64,000 nt of DNA from an uncultured Verrucomicrobiota bacterium (GTDB lineage: Bacteria > Verrucomicrobiota > Verrucomicrobiia > Limisphaerales > UBA9464). Below the pieces are notes generated by a model. The model did not search any database. It saw nothing but the letters and a program-made list of their open reading frames with translations, and had not been told where the DNA came from. Made by a program: the position numbers and the translations under genes. Of the stretch, positions 40,823 through 50,088 are shown piece after piece (position 1 is the first letter of the stretch; each line of letters starts with the position of its first letter). Where the stretch lies: NCBI GenBank assembly GCA_903907925.1, contig CAIVQB010000133.1, positions 1 through 64,000 of the forward strand, in the 5' to 3' direction.

Positions 40823-42510
40823 CCTTTTTCCCCGTTGTTGAACGCGAACTGCGGGTGGCTTCCCGACAGCGTTGGACCTATTGGGGGCGGGTGACAGCGG
40901 GCCTGTTGTCCTTGTTGTTGACCGCCTGGGTCTTGCTGATTCAATCCGCCAACTTCTCGCGATCCGATGGCAGAATGTTGTTCTACACCGTCGCGGGATT
41001 GGCGATGTTATTCGTCTCGTTCTCCGGGGTGAGATACAGCTCCGACAGCGTGAGTTCGGAGAAGCGTGATGGAACACTCGGGCTGCTATTTTTGACCGAT
41101 TTGAAGGGCTATGACGTGGCTCTCGGCAAACTCGCCGCCACGTCGCTGGGAGCGTTCTACGGCTTGCTGGCGATGCTCCCCGTGCTGGCCATGGGCATTC
41201 TTCTCGGGGGCGTCACGGGAGGTGAATACACCCGGATGGTGTTGGTGTTGTTGAGCACCCTGTTTCTTTCCCTGACCGCCGGACTGGCCTTTTCCGTGAT
41301 GTGTCGCGACTCGCTGCGCGCGTCGTTGGGCACGTTTGTCTTCATGGGATCGGTGTTCGCACTGTTGCCCGCGCTGGCGGCGCTCGTGGATGACCTGCTG
41401 GAATGGCAGGGGCATCCGGGGACGGCGTTTGGAAAAGCGCTTTGGCGGTGGATCGGTTGGATGTCACCGGTGACCGCTTATTCCCGGGTTGAAGACGCGG
41501 TCTTCCGGCGGGAGTCACGGATGTTTTGGCGAACCGAGGTGTGGATGGGGTTGGTCACGCTCGGCTTGGGGGTGCTGGCCTGCCTGCGATTGCCGCATAG
41601 TTGGCAGGACAAGGGTTCCCGAACCGGTGCGGGCGGATTCGCCGGCCGGTTGGACCGGCTCCGGTTTCGAACTCCGGCCGCGCGTCGTTCCTTCCGGACC
41701 GCCTGGCTTGAATCGAATCCCATCGCCTGGCTTTCCGGCCGTTTCTGGCTTCGATCGGCGTCGGTGTGGTGTGTCCTCGCCGTCGCCGCGTTGGGTTTCA
41801 TCTACGGCGGATGGCGGGTCGGGCAATCGTGGTGGAACAGTGGGGTCTACCTGACGCTGTCCGTGATCCTTCACCTGGTGTTCAAGATCTGGATCGCCAA
41901 CGAAGTGCCGCGGCAGTTTGTCGAAGATCGTCGCAGTGGCGCATTGGAGTTGATCCTCACCACACCGCTGAGTGTTGATGAGATCATCGCCGGGCGCCGG
42001 ATGGCCCTGGTGCGGCAATTTGGCGCACCCATGGCGGTGCTGCTGGCGGTCGATGCCATTTTTCTGACCACGGGGATCCATTCCGATGTGTCGGGTGGTG
42101 ACGAACAGCAGGCGTGGATTCTCCTTTGGATATTCCGGATGGTTTCATTGCCGGCGGATGCCTTCACGCTGTTCTGGCTGGGACTCTGGCGCGGGATGGC
42201 GAGCAGCGGGACCCGGACGAGTTCCGGCATCCTGTGGCGGGCGTTGGTCCTGCCGCCGGTCGTTGCCGGAATGCTGTTCACGGTGGTGGGACTCGCGTCG
42301 ATCGGAAGCCAGTCGAATTCACTGACGCCCCTTTCAATCCTCGCCGCCTGGGTGTTGATCTGTGCCGGCAACTCCACGGTCTGGATCGTCCGGGCGCATG
42401 CGCGAGTGGTGTCGGGATTTCGGACGCTGGCACAACAGGGAACCGTTCCGGCGCGTGGCGGCTTTTTTCGGCGGCGCGCCAAGGATCAGCACCCCGTCCC
42501 GGGTGCCTGA
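40819..42510 (+). CDS. ABC-2 type permease, fused double unit (third of four)
   Basis: The 563-residue paralog repeats the plan with SSDSVSSEKRDGTLGLLFLT near residue 75 and PRQFVEDRRSGALELILTTP near residue 370. The N-terminus MTFFPVVERELRVASRQRWT resembles that of the next paralog (GRELRVASRRPATW). It overlaps the second permease by ATGA. The C-terminus is a short basic tail (FRRRAKDQHPVPGA). The family resemblance indicates tandem duplication within the cluster. Confidence 0.87.
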   Translation: MTFFPVVERELRVASRQRWTYWGRVTAGLLSLLLTAWVLLIQSANFSRSDGRMLFYTVAGLAMLFVSFSGVRYSSDSVSSEKRDGTLGLLFLTDLKGYDVALGKLAATSLGAFYGLLAMLPVLAMGILLGGVTGGEYTRMVLVLLSTLFLSLTAGLAFSVMCRDSLRASLGTFVFMGSVFALLPALAALVDDLLEWQGHPGTAFGKALWRWIGWMSPVTAYSRVEDAVFRRESRMFWRTEVWMGLVTLGLGVLACLRLPHSWQDKGSRTGAGGFAGRLDRLRFRTPAARRSFRTAWLESNPIAWLSGRFWLRSASVWCVLAVAALGFIYGGWRVGQSWWNSGVYLTLSVILHLVFKIWIANEVPRQFVEDRRSGALELILTTPLSVDEIIAGRRMALVRQFGAPMAVLLAVDAIFLTTGIHSDVSGGDEQQAWILLWIFRMVSLPADAFTLFWLGLWRGMASSGTRTSSGILWRALVLPPVVAGMLFTVVGLASIGSQSNSLTPLSILAAWVLICAGNSTVWIVRAHARVVSGFRTLAQQGTVPARGGFFRRRAKDQHPVPGA

Positions 42511-42555
42511 GATGGACGGACCCGGGCGTCGCACGTCCGGGTGTCTGAATCCCAA

Positions 42556-44241
42556 ATGAACTCCATCGGCATCATCATCGGTCGGGAATTGCGGGTGGCG
42601 AGTCGGCGTCCGGCAACGTGGCGACTGCGGCTCGTCGTGGCGTCACTGGCCGTCGCTGGGTCTCTTTTTTTGCTGGTGACGTCGGATGTCACCCGGACCG
42701 GTCCCGGCGGAATCGGGATGCAATTGTTTGCCGAGCTGACGGCCGCGTCGGGGATTTCCGCCCTGGCACTCGGCGTGTTTCTGACCGCGGATTCCATCAG
42801 CCGCGAGCGCCGGGAAGGGACGCTGGGTTTGTTGTTCCTGACCGATCTGTCTGGATGGGATGTGGTGTTGGGGAAGGCCGGTGCCGCGGTCTTCAATGCA
42901 GCGTACGCGCTGATGTCGATCGTCCCGGTGCTGGCGATTGGATTGCTGCTCGGCGGTGTGACGTTGGGCCAGGTGGCGATGCTGGCGATCGCCTTGTTGA
43001 ACGCCCTGTTTCTCTCCCTCGCCGTGGCCATCTGGATTTCAACCTGGTGCACGGCAGCCCGGCAATCGGCGGGTTTGGCGACCAGTCTGGTGTTTGGGCT
43101 CACCGCTCTACCTTGGGGGGCGATGATCTGGATAGCAGATCGATCGCAAAGCGGTCCGGGATTTTTGGGGATCGCGGCCGTAACGTCGAGTCCCGGACTG
43201 CCGCTTTCGTTAATCGCTTCCAACGGGAATTTTCCAAACCCGGGGTTGCCGGGTCCAGCACTTTTCATCAACGCAGTGGGGTTGTTCACGATAGCCATCC
43301 TTGTCCAACAGGCGCTGGCGTGGGGATTCCTGTGGCGGGCGGCGCGGCGCACCCGGACGATCTGGCAGGAAGGCCCGTCGCGACGCATCACGCAGCGGAT
43401 CCGGGCGGTCTCGGCGTTGGTGCGTCTGGGAGGATCGGAACGCCGGTTGCGGTTGCGAAACCTGCTCCTCGATCGTCACCCGTTTCTGTGGCTGTCGCAG
43501 CGTGAGATTTGGAAGCCGCTTCATCCCTGGATTCTGCTGACGGCATTCGCCGGGCTGTTCGCCTGGCAATGGTTCACGGTGAACCTGCCCTGGCGAATGG
43601 AGGAACTGGCGACTCCCCTGATCATTGTCACCCAGATCCTGGTCGGAATCTGGTTTGCCACCGAGGCGGCGACACGGTTGGTGGAGGAACGGCAGGGAGG
43701 CTCATTCGAGCTATTGTTGTGCACCCCGCTGGACGGAACGGCGATTCTGTCGGGCCAGCGGCAGGCGCTGAACCGGATGTTTGTGGGACCGCTGGCGGTG
43801 CTGATCGCGCTGGACCTGTGGGCGGTTGTTGGAACCAACGGAGCGGGTCTGGCGTCGATCACGTCGACCTCGGTCGGAGCCCTGCCCACCTTTGTCATCG
43901 GCTTTCTGTTCGCGCTGCCGGCGACGCGGTGGGTGGCGACCCTGCAGGCGCTTCAAGGGCATTCGATCAATGCGGTTGGGGTCCGGACATTGGCCCTCGT
44001 CTGGGGTGTTCCCGCGGCCCTGGCTCATCTCCTGCGGATCGGGTGCCAGATTGTTCGCGGGGTTTTCGCGATCCCGGGTCTGCTTCCGCTCGAGGAATGG
44101 GGCAGTCTCCTCGTGTTTTTGGCCGCCGTCTGGATGGTGGGATATCGTGCCCGCCGGACCGTGTTCGCCAACTTCCGCGAACTGGCAACGGAGACCCAGT
44201 CGAAGCGGCGTCGGAAGAGTTTTTGGAATCGAAACGGGTGA
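42556..44241 (+). CDS. ABC-2 type permease, fused double unit (fourth of four)
   Basis: This is a 561-residue paralog with TADSISRERREGTLGLLFLT near residue 80 and ATRLVEERQGGSFELLLCTP near residue 380. In the second half the charged motif has lost its match to the others at some positions, as it is the most diverged of the eight units. About 12 hydrophobic segments are visible. An in-frame GTG at 42541 would add five residues. The gene closes the cluster, 48 bases from the end of the opposite-strand EEP gene. It ends in a basic tail (ETQSKRRRKSFWNRNG). Confidence 0.86.
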   Translation: MNSIGIIIGRELRVASRRPATWRLRLVVASLAVAGSLFLLVTSDVTRTGPGGIGMQLFAELTAASGISALALGVFLTADSISRERREGTLGLLFLTDLSGWDVVLGKAGAAVFNAAYALMSIVPVLAIGLLLGGVTLGQVAMLAIALLNALFLSLAVAIWISTWCTAARQSAGLATSLVFGLTALPWGAMIWIADRSQSGPGFLGIAAVTSSPGLPLSLIASNGNFPNPGLPGPALFINAVGLFTIAILVQQALAWGFLWRAARRTRTIWQEGPSRRITQRIRAVSALVRLGGSERRLRLRNLLLDRHPFLWLSQREIWKPLHPWILLTAFAGLFAWQWFTVNLPWRMEELATPLIIVTQILVGIWFATEAATRLVEERQGGSFELLLCTPLDGTAILSGQRQALNRMFVGPLAVLIALDLWAVVGTNGAGLASITSTSVGALPTFVIGFLFALPATRWVATLQALQGHSINAVGVRTLALVWGVPAALAHLLRIGCQIVRGVFAIPGLLPLEEWGSLLVFLAAVWMVGYRARRTVFANFRELATETQSKRRRKSFWNRNG

Positions 44242-44289
44242 AACGAGGTCGGATGGGGCGAAGCATCGACCCGAGATTCAAAACTACGG

Positions 44290-45243
44290 TCACGGGATCA
44301 GCAGCTCACAGACCACCGGCCGATGATCCGAAGCGAGTCCCCAGTCGGGTCCGCTCCCGACGTAGCCGGACTCAGGTTTCCACCAGGCCACCATGCCCGG
44401 CGCGAGGAGGATGTAGTCGATCCGCGAATAGGTGTCCTCCTTGGCGAAGAAATGGGTCCAGGTGACGCTGCGTCGTGCGGTCGCATCGGTCGGTGGGGCC
44501 AGCGGCGCGGTTTCGCCGGGGGTGAAATCCAGAGACTGCTCGGCGGGTCGGGTGTCGATCAATCGTCCGCGTCCCCGCCCGAGGATCAGGTGGAGGGATT
44601 TGCTGGCGGGACTGTCATTCAAATCACCGCAAACCAGCAGGGTGCCCCGCGGTGAGTTCAGCAAGGACTCGTCGATATGGTGTCGCAGAATCCGCGCCTC
44701 CTGTTCCCGCAGATCGGATTCATCCGCCGCGCCGACCGGACGGCGGGACTTGAGATGTGCGGTCATCAAGGTGAACCGCGAGGTCGGCGTCACCGCGATA
44801 TCGACCTCGGCGATTCCCCGACTGGTGTGGAAGCGGCGGCCGGCGAGGAGGTAGCCGTCGTTGGTGTGTGACGCGCGGCGGACGATGGGAAAGCGGCTGA
44901 GGACGGCGACGAAGATGTTGGTATCCCAGCCGGTGACGTGTTCGCGATGGGGCAGGGAAACGCCCGCAGCGGCGAGGGCCGACTGCAATTGTTCGAGGGC
45001 GGCTGGTTCACCGATTTCCTGGAGCGCGACGACATCGGGATGAATGGCGGCCAGCACGCGGACGACGGCGTCACGTGAGGCGGCGGGTTTTTCCGACCGA
45101 TTGCCCCAATCGCGGATGTGGTAGTTCTCCAGATTGTAGGTGGCCACCACGCAGCGCGTCTCACTGCGGACGGCGAAGGACCGCAGCAGGGCCAAGCCCA
45201 GACACGCTCGCAAAAGAAACCGGCGGAAACCTCCCCAATTCAC
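44290..45243 (-). CDS. Endonuclease/exonuclease/phosphatase family protein, secreted
   Basis: From GTG 45243 the protein has 317 residues, with a basic hydrophobic N-terminus (RRFLLRACLGLALLRSFAVR) likely to be a signal peptide. The EEP fold is shown by VATYNLENYHIRDWG, HPDVVALQEIGEP with the Mg-binding Glu, FTLMTAHLKSRRP, LLVCGDLNDSPAS and ASDHRPVVCEL with the catalytic Asp-His. Such enzymes cut DNA, RNA or phospho-substrates, and secreted ones often act as nucleases for nutrient gain. It converges with the last permease gene. The start is uncertain because longer open frame precedes it without a good site. Confidence 0.82.
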   Translation of the reverse strand: MNWGGFRRFLLRACLGLALLRSFAVRSETRCVVATYNLENYHIRDWGNRSEKPAASRDAVVRVLAAIHPDVVALQEIGEPAALEQLQSALAAAGVSLPHREHVTGWDTNIFVAVLSRFPIVRRASHTNDGYLLAGRRFHTSRGIAEVDIAVTPTSRFTLMTAHLKSRRPVGAADESDLREQEARILRHHIDESLLNSPRGTLLVCGDLNDSPASKSLHLILGRGRGRLIDTRPAEQSLDFTPGETAPLAPPTDATARRSVTWTHFFAKEDTYSRIDYILLAPGMVAWWKPESGYVGSGPDWGLASDHRPVVCELLIP

Positions 45244-45455
45244 GCCCGGGAAACTAGGCGCCTTCGGCCGGGCGTCGAGCGGCAAAACCCGATCTGCCGG
45301 CCCCGGAGTCCCGCGTCCACGCGGGCCGGGAGCCACATCCCTCGATCCACCGAGAGATTCGCCACAGGACGTACCAAATTTAATCAGCTCTTCAGGAATT
45401 CGTGTGAATCCGTGAAATCAGTGTCCTAAGTGTCTTTTCTGAATCGCTCCGCCTC
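45244..45455. repeat. Spacer carrying repeat R1, copy one
   Basis: This 212-base gap separates the EEP gene start from the end of accC on the same strand. Bases 45395-45425 are one of two identical 31-base copies of repeat R1, beginning GGAATTCGTGTGAATCCGTG. I see no gene here. Confidence 0.6.
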
Positions 45456-46841
45456 TCAGGCGTTTTCCTGAATCAATTCGCGGCGGGCACCACTGAGCAA
45501 TCGTTCAACGAAGGTCGTGGTGTAGGTGCCGCGGCGGAAATCAGGATCCTGGAGGATGGCCTGGGAGAACGGGATGGTGGTCTTCACCCCGGTAATCATG
45601 TATTCGCCGAGCGCCCGGCTCATCTTGTCCATGGCATCGGCGCGATCCTTCCCATAGGTAATCAACTTGCCGATCATGGAGTCGTAGTAGGGCGGAATGG
45701 TGTAGCCGGCGTAGGCATGGGAATCCACCCGCACGCCGCGTCCACCCGGGGCATAGTACATCTCGATCCGGCCGGGGCTGGGCCGGAAATCGTCGAGCGG
45801 ATTCTCGGCGTTGATGCGGGCCTCGATGGCGTGCCCCTTGAAGACCACGTCGCCTTGGGAAATGGACAGCTTCTCGCCGGCGGCGATCAGGATCTGCTGT
45901 TTGACGAGGTCGATGCCGGTCACTTCCTCGGTGATGGGATGTTCCACCTGGATGCGCTTGTTGACCTCGAGAAAGTAGAACGCGCCGGAGTCGTCGACGA
46001 TGAACTCGACCGTGCCGGCGTTGGTGTAACCGGCCTCTTCTGCGATGCGGAGCGCGGCCTTGCCCATCTTTTTGCGCAGATCCTTGTATTCCTTCCGTTC
46101 GAACATCGGAGAGGGCGTTTCTTCGATCAGCTTTTGGTTCCGGCGCTGGATGGAGCAGTCGCGTTCGCCGAGATGGATGATGTTGCCGCGGGTGTCCCCC
46201 AGGATCTGGAATTCAATGTGGTGGGGATTCTCGATGAATTTCTCGATGTAGACCCCACTGTTGCCGAAGGCCTTTTCGGCCTCGGTCCGGGCGGTGTGAT
46301 AGCCCTTCACCAGCGAAACATCGTTGTGGGCGGCCCGCATGCCACGACCTCCGCCGCCGGCGACCGCCTTGATCATGACCGGATAGCCGATGCGCTTCGC
46401 CACGGCGAGGGCGTCGCCTTCCGTCTCGACCAGGCCATCGGATCCGGGAGGGGTTGGTACGCTGGCTTTTTTCGCCAGGTTTCGGCTGCTGGCCTTGTCA
46501 TGGAGGGCGTTCATGGCCGCCGAACGCGGTCCGATGAAACGGATGTTGCAGCTCTCGCAGACGTCGGCGAAGTGGGCGTTCTCGCTGAGGAAGCCGTACC
46601 CGGGGTGGATGGCATCGACATCGGCGATCTCGGCCGCCGAGATGATGCGGTCGATGCGGAGATAGCTGTCGGCGCTGGCCCCTTCGCCGATGCAGATCGC
46701 CTCGTCGGCAATCTGGACGTGCATGGAATTCGCGTCGGCCTTCGAATACACGGCGACCGTCTTGATGTTGAGTTCGCGGCAGGCCCGGATGACCCGCATC
46801 GCGATTTCGCCACGGTTGGCGACCAGAATTTTTTCAAACAT
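45456..46841 (-). CDS. accC: Acetyl-CoA carboxylase, biotin carboxylase subunit
   Basis: AccC carboxylates biotin on AccB with bicarbonate and ATP, the first half of malonyl-CoA synthesis. The 461-residue protein begins [20 protein letters not shown] and has the ATP-grasp glycine loop [29 protein letters not shown] and [20 protein letters not shown]. The Mg- and biotin-side residues are in [20 protein letters not shown]. The usual Asn-x-Arg here is NKRIQVEH rather than NTRIQVEH, a small change. It follows accB by 142 bases. AroQ, accB and accC are co-oriented. Confidence 0.96.
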   Translation of the reverse strand: MFEKILVANRGEIAMRVIRACRELNIKTVAVYSKADANSMHVQIADEAICIGEGASADSYLRIDRIISAAEIADVDAIHPGYGFLSENAHFADVCESCNIRFIGPRSAAMNALHDKASSRNLAKKASVPTPPGSDGLVETEGDALAVAKRIGYPVMIKAVAGGGGRGMRAAHNDVSLVKGYHTARTEAEKAFGNSGVYIEKFIENPHHIEFQILGDTRGNIIHLGERDCSIQRRNQKLIEETPSPMFERKEYKDLRKKMGKAALRIAEEAGYTNAGTVEFIVDDSGAFYFLEVNKRIQVEHPITEEVTGIDLVKQQILIAAGEKLSISQGDVVFKGHAIEARINAENPLDDFRPSPGRIEMYYAPGGRGVRVDSHAYAGYTIPPYYDSMIGKLITYGKDRADAMDKMSRALGEYMITGVKTTIPFSQAILQDPDFRRGTYTTTFVERLLSGARRELIQENA

Positions 46842-46983
46842 GCGGAAAAGCGAAAGGAGCCGGAATGGAAGCCTCCTGCACGCCGGCGGCTTCCGGGTGG
46901 ATGTCTTGGCTGCGGGCGGGAGGCATCGCGATGAACGGAGGGCTCATTGAAGTGGGACGGCCGTGGAATCCGGCCGACTCGGA

Positions 46984-47460
46984 TTACAACGGCCGGATCT
47001 TGAACAACGGCTGGCCGAACTCGACCGGCTTGGCGTTCTCACCCAGAATTTGGGTGATGACGCCACGCGCCTCCGCCTTGATCTCGTTCATCACCTTCAT
47101 GGCTTCGATGATGCAGACCACGGTGTCCGGACCGACCTCGCTGCCGACTTCGACATACGGCGCGGCATCGGGAGACGGGGTGCAGTAGAACGTGCCGATC
47201 ATCGGCGATTTGATCTCGGCGTCGGTCGCGGTCGAAGGAGCGGCTGGGGCACCGGAAGTGACCGGGGCCGCCGAACGAGGAGCTCCGGCGTAGCCGTTAT
47301 TGTCTGTATCTTCCTGCTGTCCTGAAGGTTGCGCTGTGGATGCGACACCGGAAATCGGTCGCTTCAATTTGATTTTGAAGTCTTTCTCTTCCAACTCGAA
47401 CTCCGAGAGGGAGTTCTTCTTCATCAGATCAATGATTGCCTTGATTTCTTTCAGGTCCAC
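46984..47460 (-). CDS. accB: Acetyl-CoA carboxylase, biotin carboxyl carrier protein
   Basis: The 158-residue protein is AccB. The N-terminal half is a helical dimerisation part (IKAIIDLMKKNSLSEFELEE), then a flexible Ala/Pro-rich linker (APRSAAPVTSGAPAAPS). The C-terminal biotinyl domain has the acceptor Lys122 in IIEAMKVMNEI and the thumb-like SPDAAPYVEVG. The start is GTG 47460. AccC lies downstream, and aroQ upstream ends 211 bases away. The AroQ-AccB-AccC order is common in several phyla. Confidence 0.96.
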   Translation of the reverse strand: MDLKEIKAIIDLMKKNSLSEFELEEKDFKIKLKRPISGVASTAQPSGQQEDTDNNGYAGAPRSAAPVTSGAPAAPSTATDAEIKSPMIGTFYCTPSPDAAPYVEVGSEVGPDTVVCIIEAMKVMNEIKAEARGVITQILGENAKPVEFGQPLFKIRPL

Positions 47461-47671
47461 GTCGGATCCCAGGGTTGACCGCCGCGATGCAGGTGCGGAG
47501 GCCGGTTAGGTCGGTTTTCGCTCAAAATCGAGCAGTGGGAAGCGGACTCACACGAGGGGATGTGTTCCGATTCCCGGTTCAAGATGCGGCGGACAGTAGG
47601 GAGTAACTGCCACTCCGGTCAAGCCGCTTGTCATCTGTTGAAATGGCGTCAAACTGCGACTAAATCGTGGT

Positions 47672-48109
47672 TTACGAGACGCCTTTAACGCTAATGGCGG
47701 CATCGAGTGCCAGCAGATAGGAAGTGGCACCGAACCCGGCGATTTGTCCGCGGCAAACGGCGGCGATCATCGAGTGATGGCGAAACGTCTCGCGGGCATG
47801 GATGTTGGAAAGGTGGACTTCCACCGTCGGGACTTCGCAGGCGGAAATCGCGTCACGCAGCGCGATGCTGGTGTGGGTGTAGGCCGCCGCGTTCAGAACG
47901 ATCGCGGTGAACACGCCCCGGGCCTGCTGGATCCACTCGACCAACTCGCCTTCGTGGTTGCTCTGCCGGAAATCGATCGCGACTCCCATCAGACCCGCCT
48001 TGGTCCGGACGGCCACTTCGATGTCGGCCAGCGTGGTCCGGCCGTAGATTTCCGGCTGGCGGGTGCCCAGCAGGTTCAGGTTCGGGCCATTGAGATACAG
48101 GATCGTCAC
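47672..48109 (-). CDS. aroQ: Type II 3-dehydroquinate dehydratase
   Basis: AroQ converts 3-dehydroquinate to 3-dehydroshikimate in the shikimate pathway. From GTG 48109 the protein has 145 residues, the usual size. It opens [18 protein letters not shown], followed by the catalytic Tyr in PEIYGRTTL near residue 22. [29 protein letters not shown] and [16 protein letters not shown] then appear. An AAGGA site lies 8 bases before the GTG. The frame is open upstream to 48331, but that leader has no family match. It probably leads the accB-accC unit and is divergent from the 55-residue ORF. Confidence 0.95.
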   Translation of the reverse strand: MTILYLNGPNLNLLGTRQPEIYGRTTLADIEVAVRTKAGLMGVAIDFRQSNHEGELVEWIQQARGVFTAIVLNAAAYTHTSIALRDAISACEVPTVEVHLSNIHARETFRHHSMIAAVCRGQIAGFGATSYLLALDAAISVKGVS

Positions 48110-48361
48110 AGCGGCGGTCCTTGTGCCGGAAAACGCTTCAATTGTCGAACCCCAATGCCGATAGGCCGTGGGGGGCTTGCCGTTGGCCCCGATTTTTGTG
48201 CAACGTTTTTGTGAACGTGCGGTTGACATTGGAAGACGGCGGTCAAAATTGGTGTCCGTTGTCAGGATGTGTTTCCCGGAAGTTCGGCCGATGGCGTCGT
48301 TCACGGGTGGTGAGCGGAGGCTGGCGGGCAAACCGGGTGTTAGTCCACTGAGTCATTTCCC
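48110..48361. promoter_or_regulatory. Divergent spacer with a possible sigma-70 promoter for the plus strand
   Basis: This 252-base gap lies between aroQ on the minus strand and the small ORF at 48362. A perfect -35 hexamer TTGACA is at 48223-48228. About 16 bases later there is an AT-rich AAAATT at 48245-48250 that could be a weak -10. It would give an untranslated leader of about 100 bases before 48362. No matching site for aroQ is evident on the other strand. Confidence 0.3.
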
Positions 48362-48529
48362 ATGACCAAAAACAACGCTGCCTTCACGGAGCTTCTCCGT
48401 GATCCCAAACATCCGTTTCGTGCCGCGGCGGACCGGCCAAACAAACCCCTCAAACATCGTTACGAACGCCGAAAAGCGCGGGAGTGCCTGAAGCGGCTGG
48501 ATTGGTCGGACGACGCTCTTGCCGCCTGA
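48362..48529 (+). CDS. Putative small basic protein (55 residues)
   Basis: A 55-codon frame starts with ATG at 48362 and reads MTKNNAAFTELLRDPKHPFR, with a basic middle (NKPLKHRYERRKARECLKRL) and an acidic end (DWSDDALAA). It is compact, free of rare codons and lies behind a possible promoter. It ends 61 bases before the signal-peptide start of the PQQ-like gene. Bases 48390-48406 (CACGGAG CTT CTCCGTG) can form a perfect 7-base hairpin near its 5' end. No family is recognised. It could be a genuine small protein or a leader frame for the downstream gene. Confidence 0.45.
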   Translation: MTKNNAAFTELLRDPKHPFRAAADRPNKPLKHRYERRKARECLKRLDWSDDALAA

Positions 48530-48590
48530 CCGGCGGCCTGATCGCCGCGCAAAGCTTGCGTCCCCGCCGCCCGGTGCGGCAAACAGTGGA

Positions 48591-49934
48591 ATGCTGTTTC
48601 GCACCGGATGCCTTTTTCTCCTCTTTTCCGCCGGCGCATGGGCCGCCGATTGGGCTCGATTCCTGGGCCCGAACGGTGACGGAACCTCGCCCGAAACCGG
48701 CCTGATCGATCGGTTGCCGGCCGGTGGTCCGCCGGTGCTTCTGGATTTGCCGGTGGGCACCGGTTACGCCGCGCCAGCGGTCCAGGCGGGCAAACTCGTT
48801 CTCTTTCATCGGCTCGGCGATTCCGAGGTGATCCAGGTGCTGGATGCCGTCACCGGGAAACCGGTCTGGCGTCACGCCTATCCAACGACGTATCGCGATC
48901 CCTATGGCTACAACAATGGACCGCGGGCGGCGCCGGTCCTCTCCACCAATCGGGTTTATACCTTCGGGGCTGATGGCAAGCTGACTTGTCTTGATCTGCA
49001 GACCGGTGCCGAGGTCTGGCAGCGCGATACCGCCAAGGAGTTCGAGATTCCCGAGGCGTTTTTCGGAGTCGGCACGACACCGCTGCTGGAGGGTGGACGG
49101 CTCCTCGTAATGGTGGGCGGCCAGCCGAATTCCGGCGTGGTGGCCTTCGATCCCGGGACCGGAAAGACGCTGTGGCAATCGGTCGGCGAAACGAACTGGC
49201 AGGGGCAACCCATGTGGGGCCGGGCCGGTGATCTCAAGGTCGACTGGCGTCGTTGGGAAAAACAGGCGAGCTACAGTTCCCCGGTCGCCGCCACCCTCGG
49301 CGGACAACGCTGGGTGTTTTGCCTCATGCGACAGGGCCTCGTTGGATTGAATCCGACCAACGGCGCAGTGCGTTTCTCCCGCTGGTTCCGGGCCCGTGTC
49401 GATGAATCGGTCAATGCCGCCAACCCGGTGGTGTCAGGCGACGACGTCTTCTTTTCGGCCGCCTATTACCGATCCGGCTCGGTCCTGCTGCATCCCGGTT
49501 CAGGAACTCCCGGATTCGCCGAACGCTGGCAGGGGCTCGGTTTGGAAATGCATTGGAGCACGCCCATTCTGGTGGACGGGCATTTGTACGGCTTTAGCGG
49601 ACGGAACGAGCCCGACGCGATGCTACGGTGCATTGAGTTCTCGACCGGCAAGGTCAAATGGGAACGTGACGAACGGTGGACGCCCCATTCCGCGGAGCAA
49701 CCGCCGGTCTTTGGGCGAGGTTCCTTCATTCTCGCTGACGGCAAACTGATCGCGATCGGCGAGGGGGGATTGCTGGGTTTGTTTCGGCCGAATGCGGATC
49801 ATTGCGAAGAGATCGACCGCTGGCAGGTGCCGTCACTCCATCATCCCTGCTGGGCCGGACCCGTATTGTCCGAGCGACGCCTGTATCTGCGCTGCGAGGA
49901 CCGCCTCGTCTGCCTGGACTTGGCCCGCCACTGA
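48591..49934 (+). CDS. Secreted PQQ-binding-like beta-propeller protein
   Basis: From ATG 48591 the protein has 447 residues. A signal peptide (MLFRTGCLFLLFSAGAWAA) is followed by WARFLGPNGDGTSPETGL, a start often seen in secreted PVC proteins of the WD/PQQ-like type. Repeats such as VLDAVTGKPVWRHAYP, CLDLQTGAEVWQRDTAK, VAFDPGTGKTLWQSVGET and IEFSTGKVKWERDERWT show the strand pattern of an eight-bladed PQQ propeller. No cofactor ligands are certain. Homologs are thought to handle alcohol or sugar substrates, or to act as scaffolds. ATG 48591 is chosen over upstream in-frame codons because of the signal peptide. Confidence 0.86.
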   Translation: MLFRTGCLFLLFSAGAWAADWARFLGPNGDGTSPETGLIDRLPAGGPPVLLDLPVGTGYAAPAVQAGKLVLFHRLGDSEVIQVLDAVTGKPVWRHAYPTTYRDPYGYNNGPRAAPVLSTNRVYTFGADGKLTCLDLQTGAEVWQRDTAKEFEIPEAFFGVGTTPLLEGGRLLVMVGGQPNSGVVAFDPGTGKTLWQSVGETNWQGQPMWGRAGDLKVDWRRWEKQASYSSPVAATLGGQRWVFCLMRQGLVGLNPTNGAVRFSRWFRARVDESVNAANPVVSGDDVFFSAAYYRSGSVLLHPGSGTPGFAERWQGLGLEMHWSTPILVDGHLYGFSGRNEPDAMLRCIEFSTGKVKWERDERWTPHSAEQPPVFGRGSFILADGKLIAIGEGGLLGLFRPNADHCEEIDRWQVPSLHHPCWAGPVLSERRLYLRCEDRLVCLDLARH

Positions 49935-50088
49935 CCGGCCTCCCTCTTCAACCCTTCAACTCCATCGCTTTTCCTCCCGCCCGCTCGAGACAGGATGGAC
50001 AGAACAAACCGAATTTGATCGGACTCCCGGAATTCGTGTGAATCCGTGAAATCAGTGTCGACCTTTGCGGCCACCGAATCGTCCCCAC
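49935..50088. repeat. Convergent spacer with CTTCAAC repeat and R1, copy two
   Basis: This 154-base gap lies between convergent genes. It has a CTTCAACCCTTCAACTCC tandem at 49945-49962 and, at 50029-50059, a 31-base R1 copy identical to 45395-45425. The CTTCAAC block also occurs at 60101-60130, close to another R1 copy. I see no gene or terminator. Confidence 0.65.
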
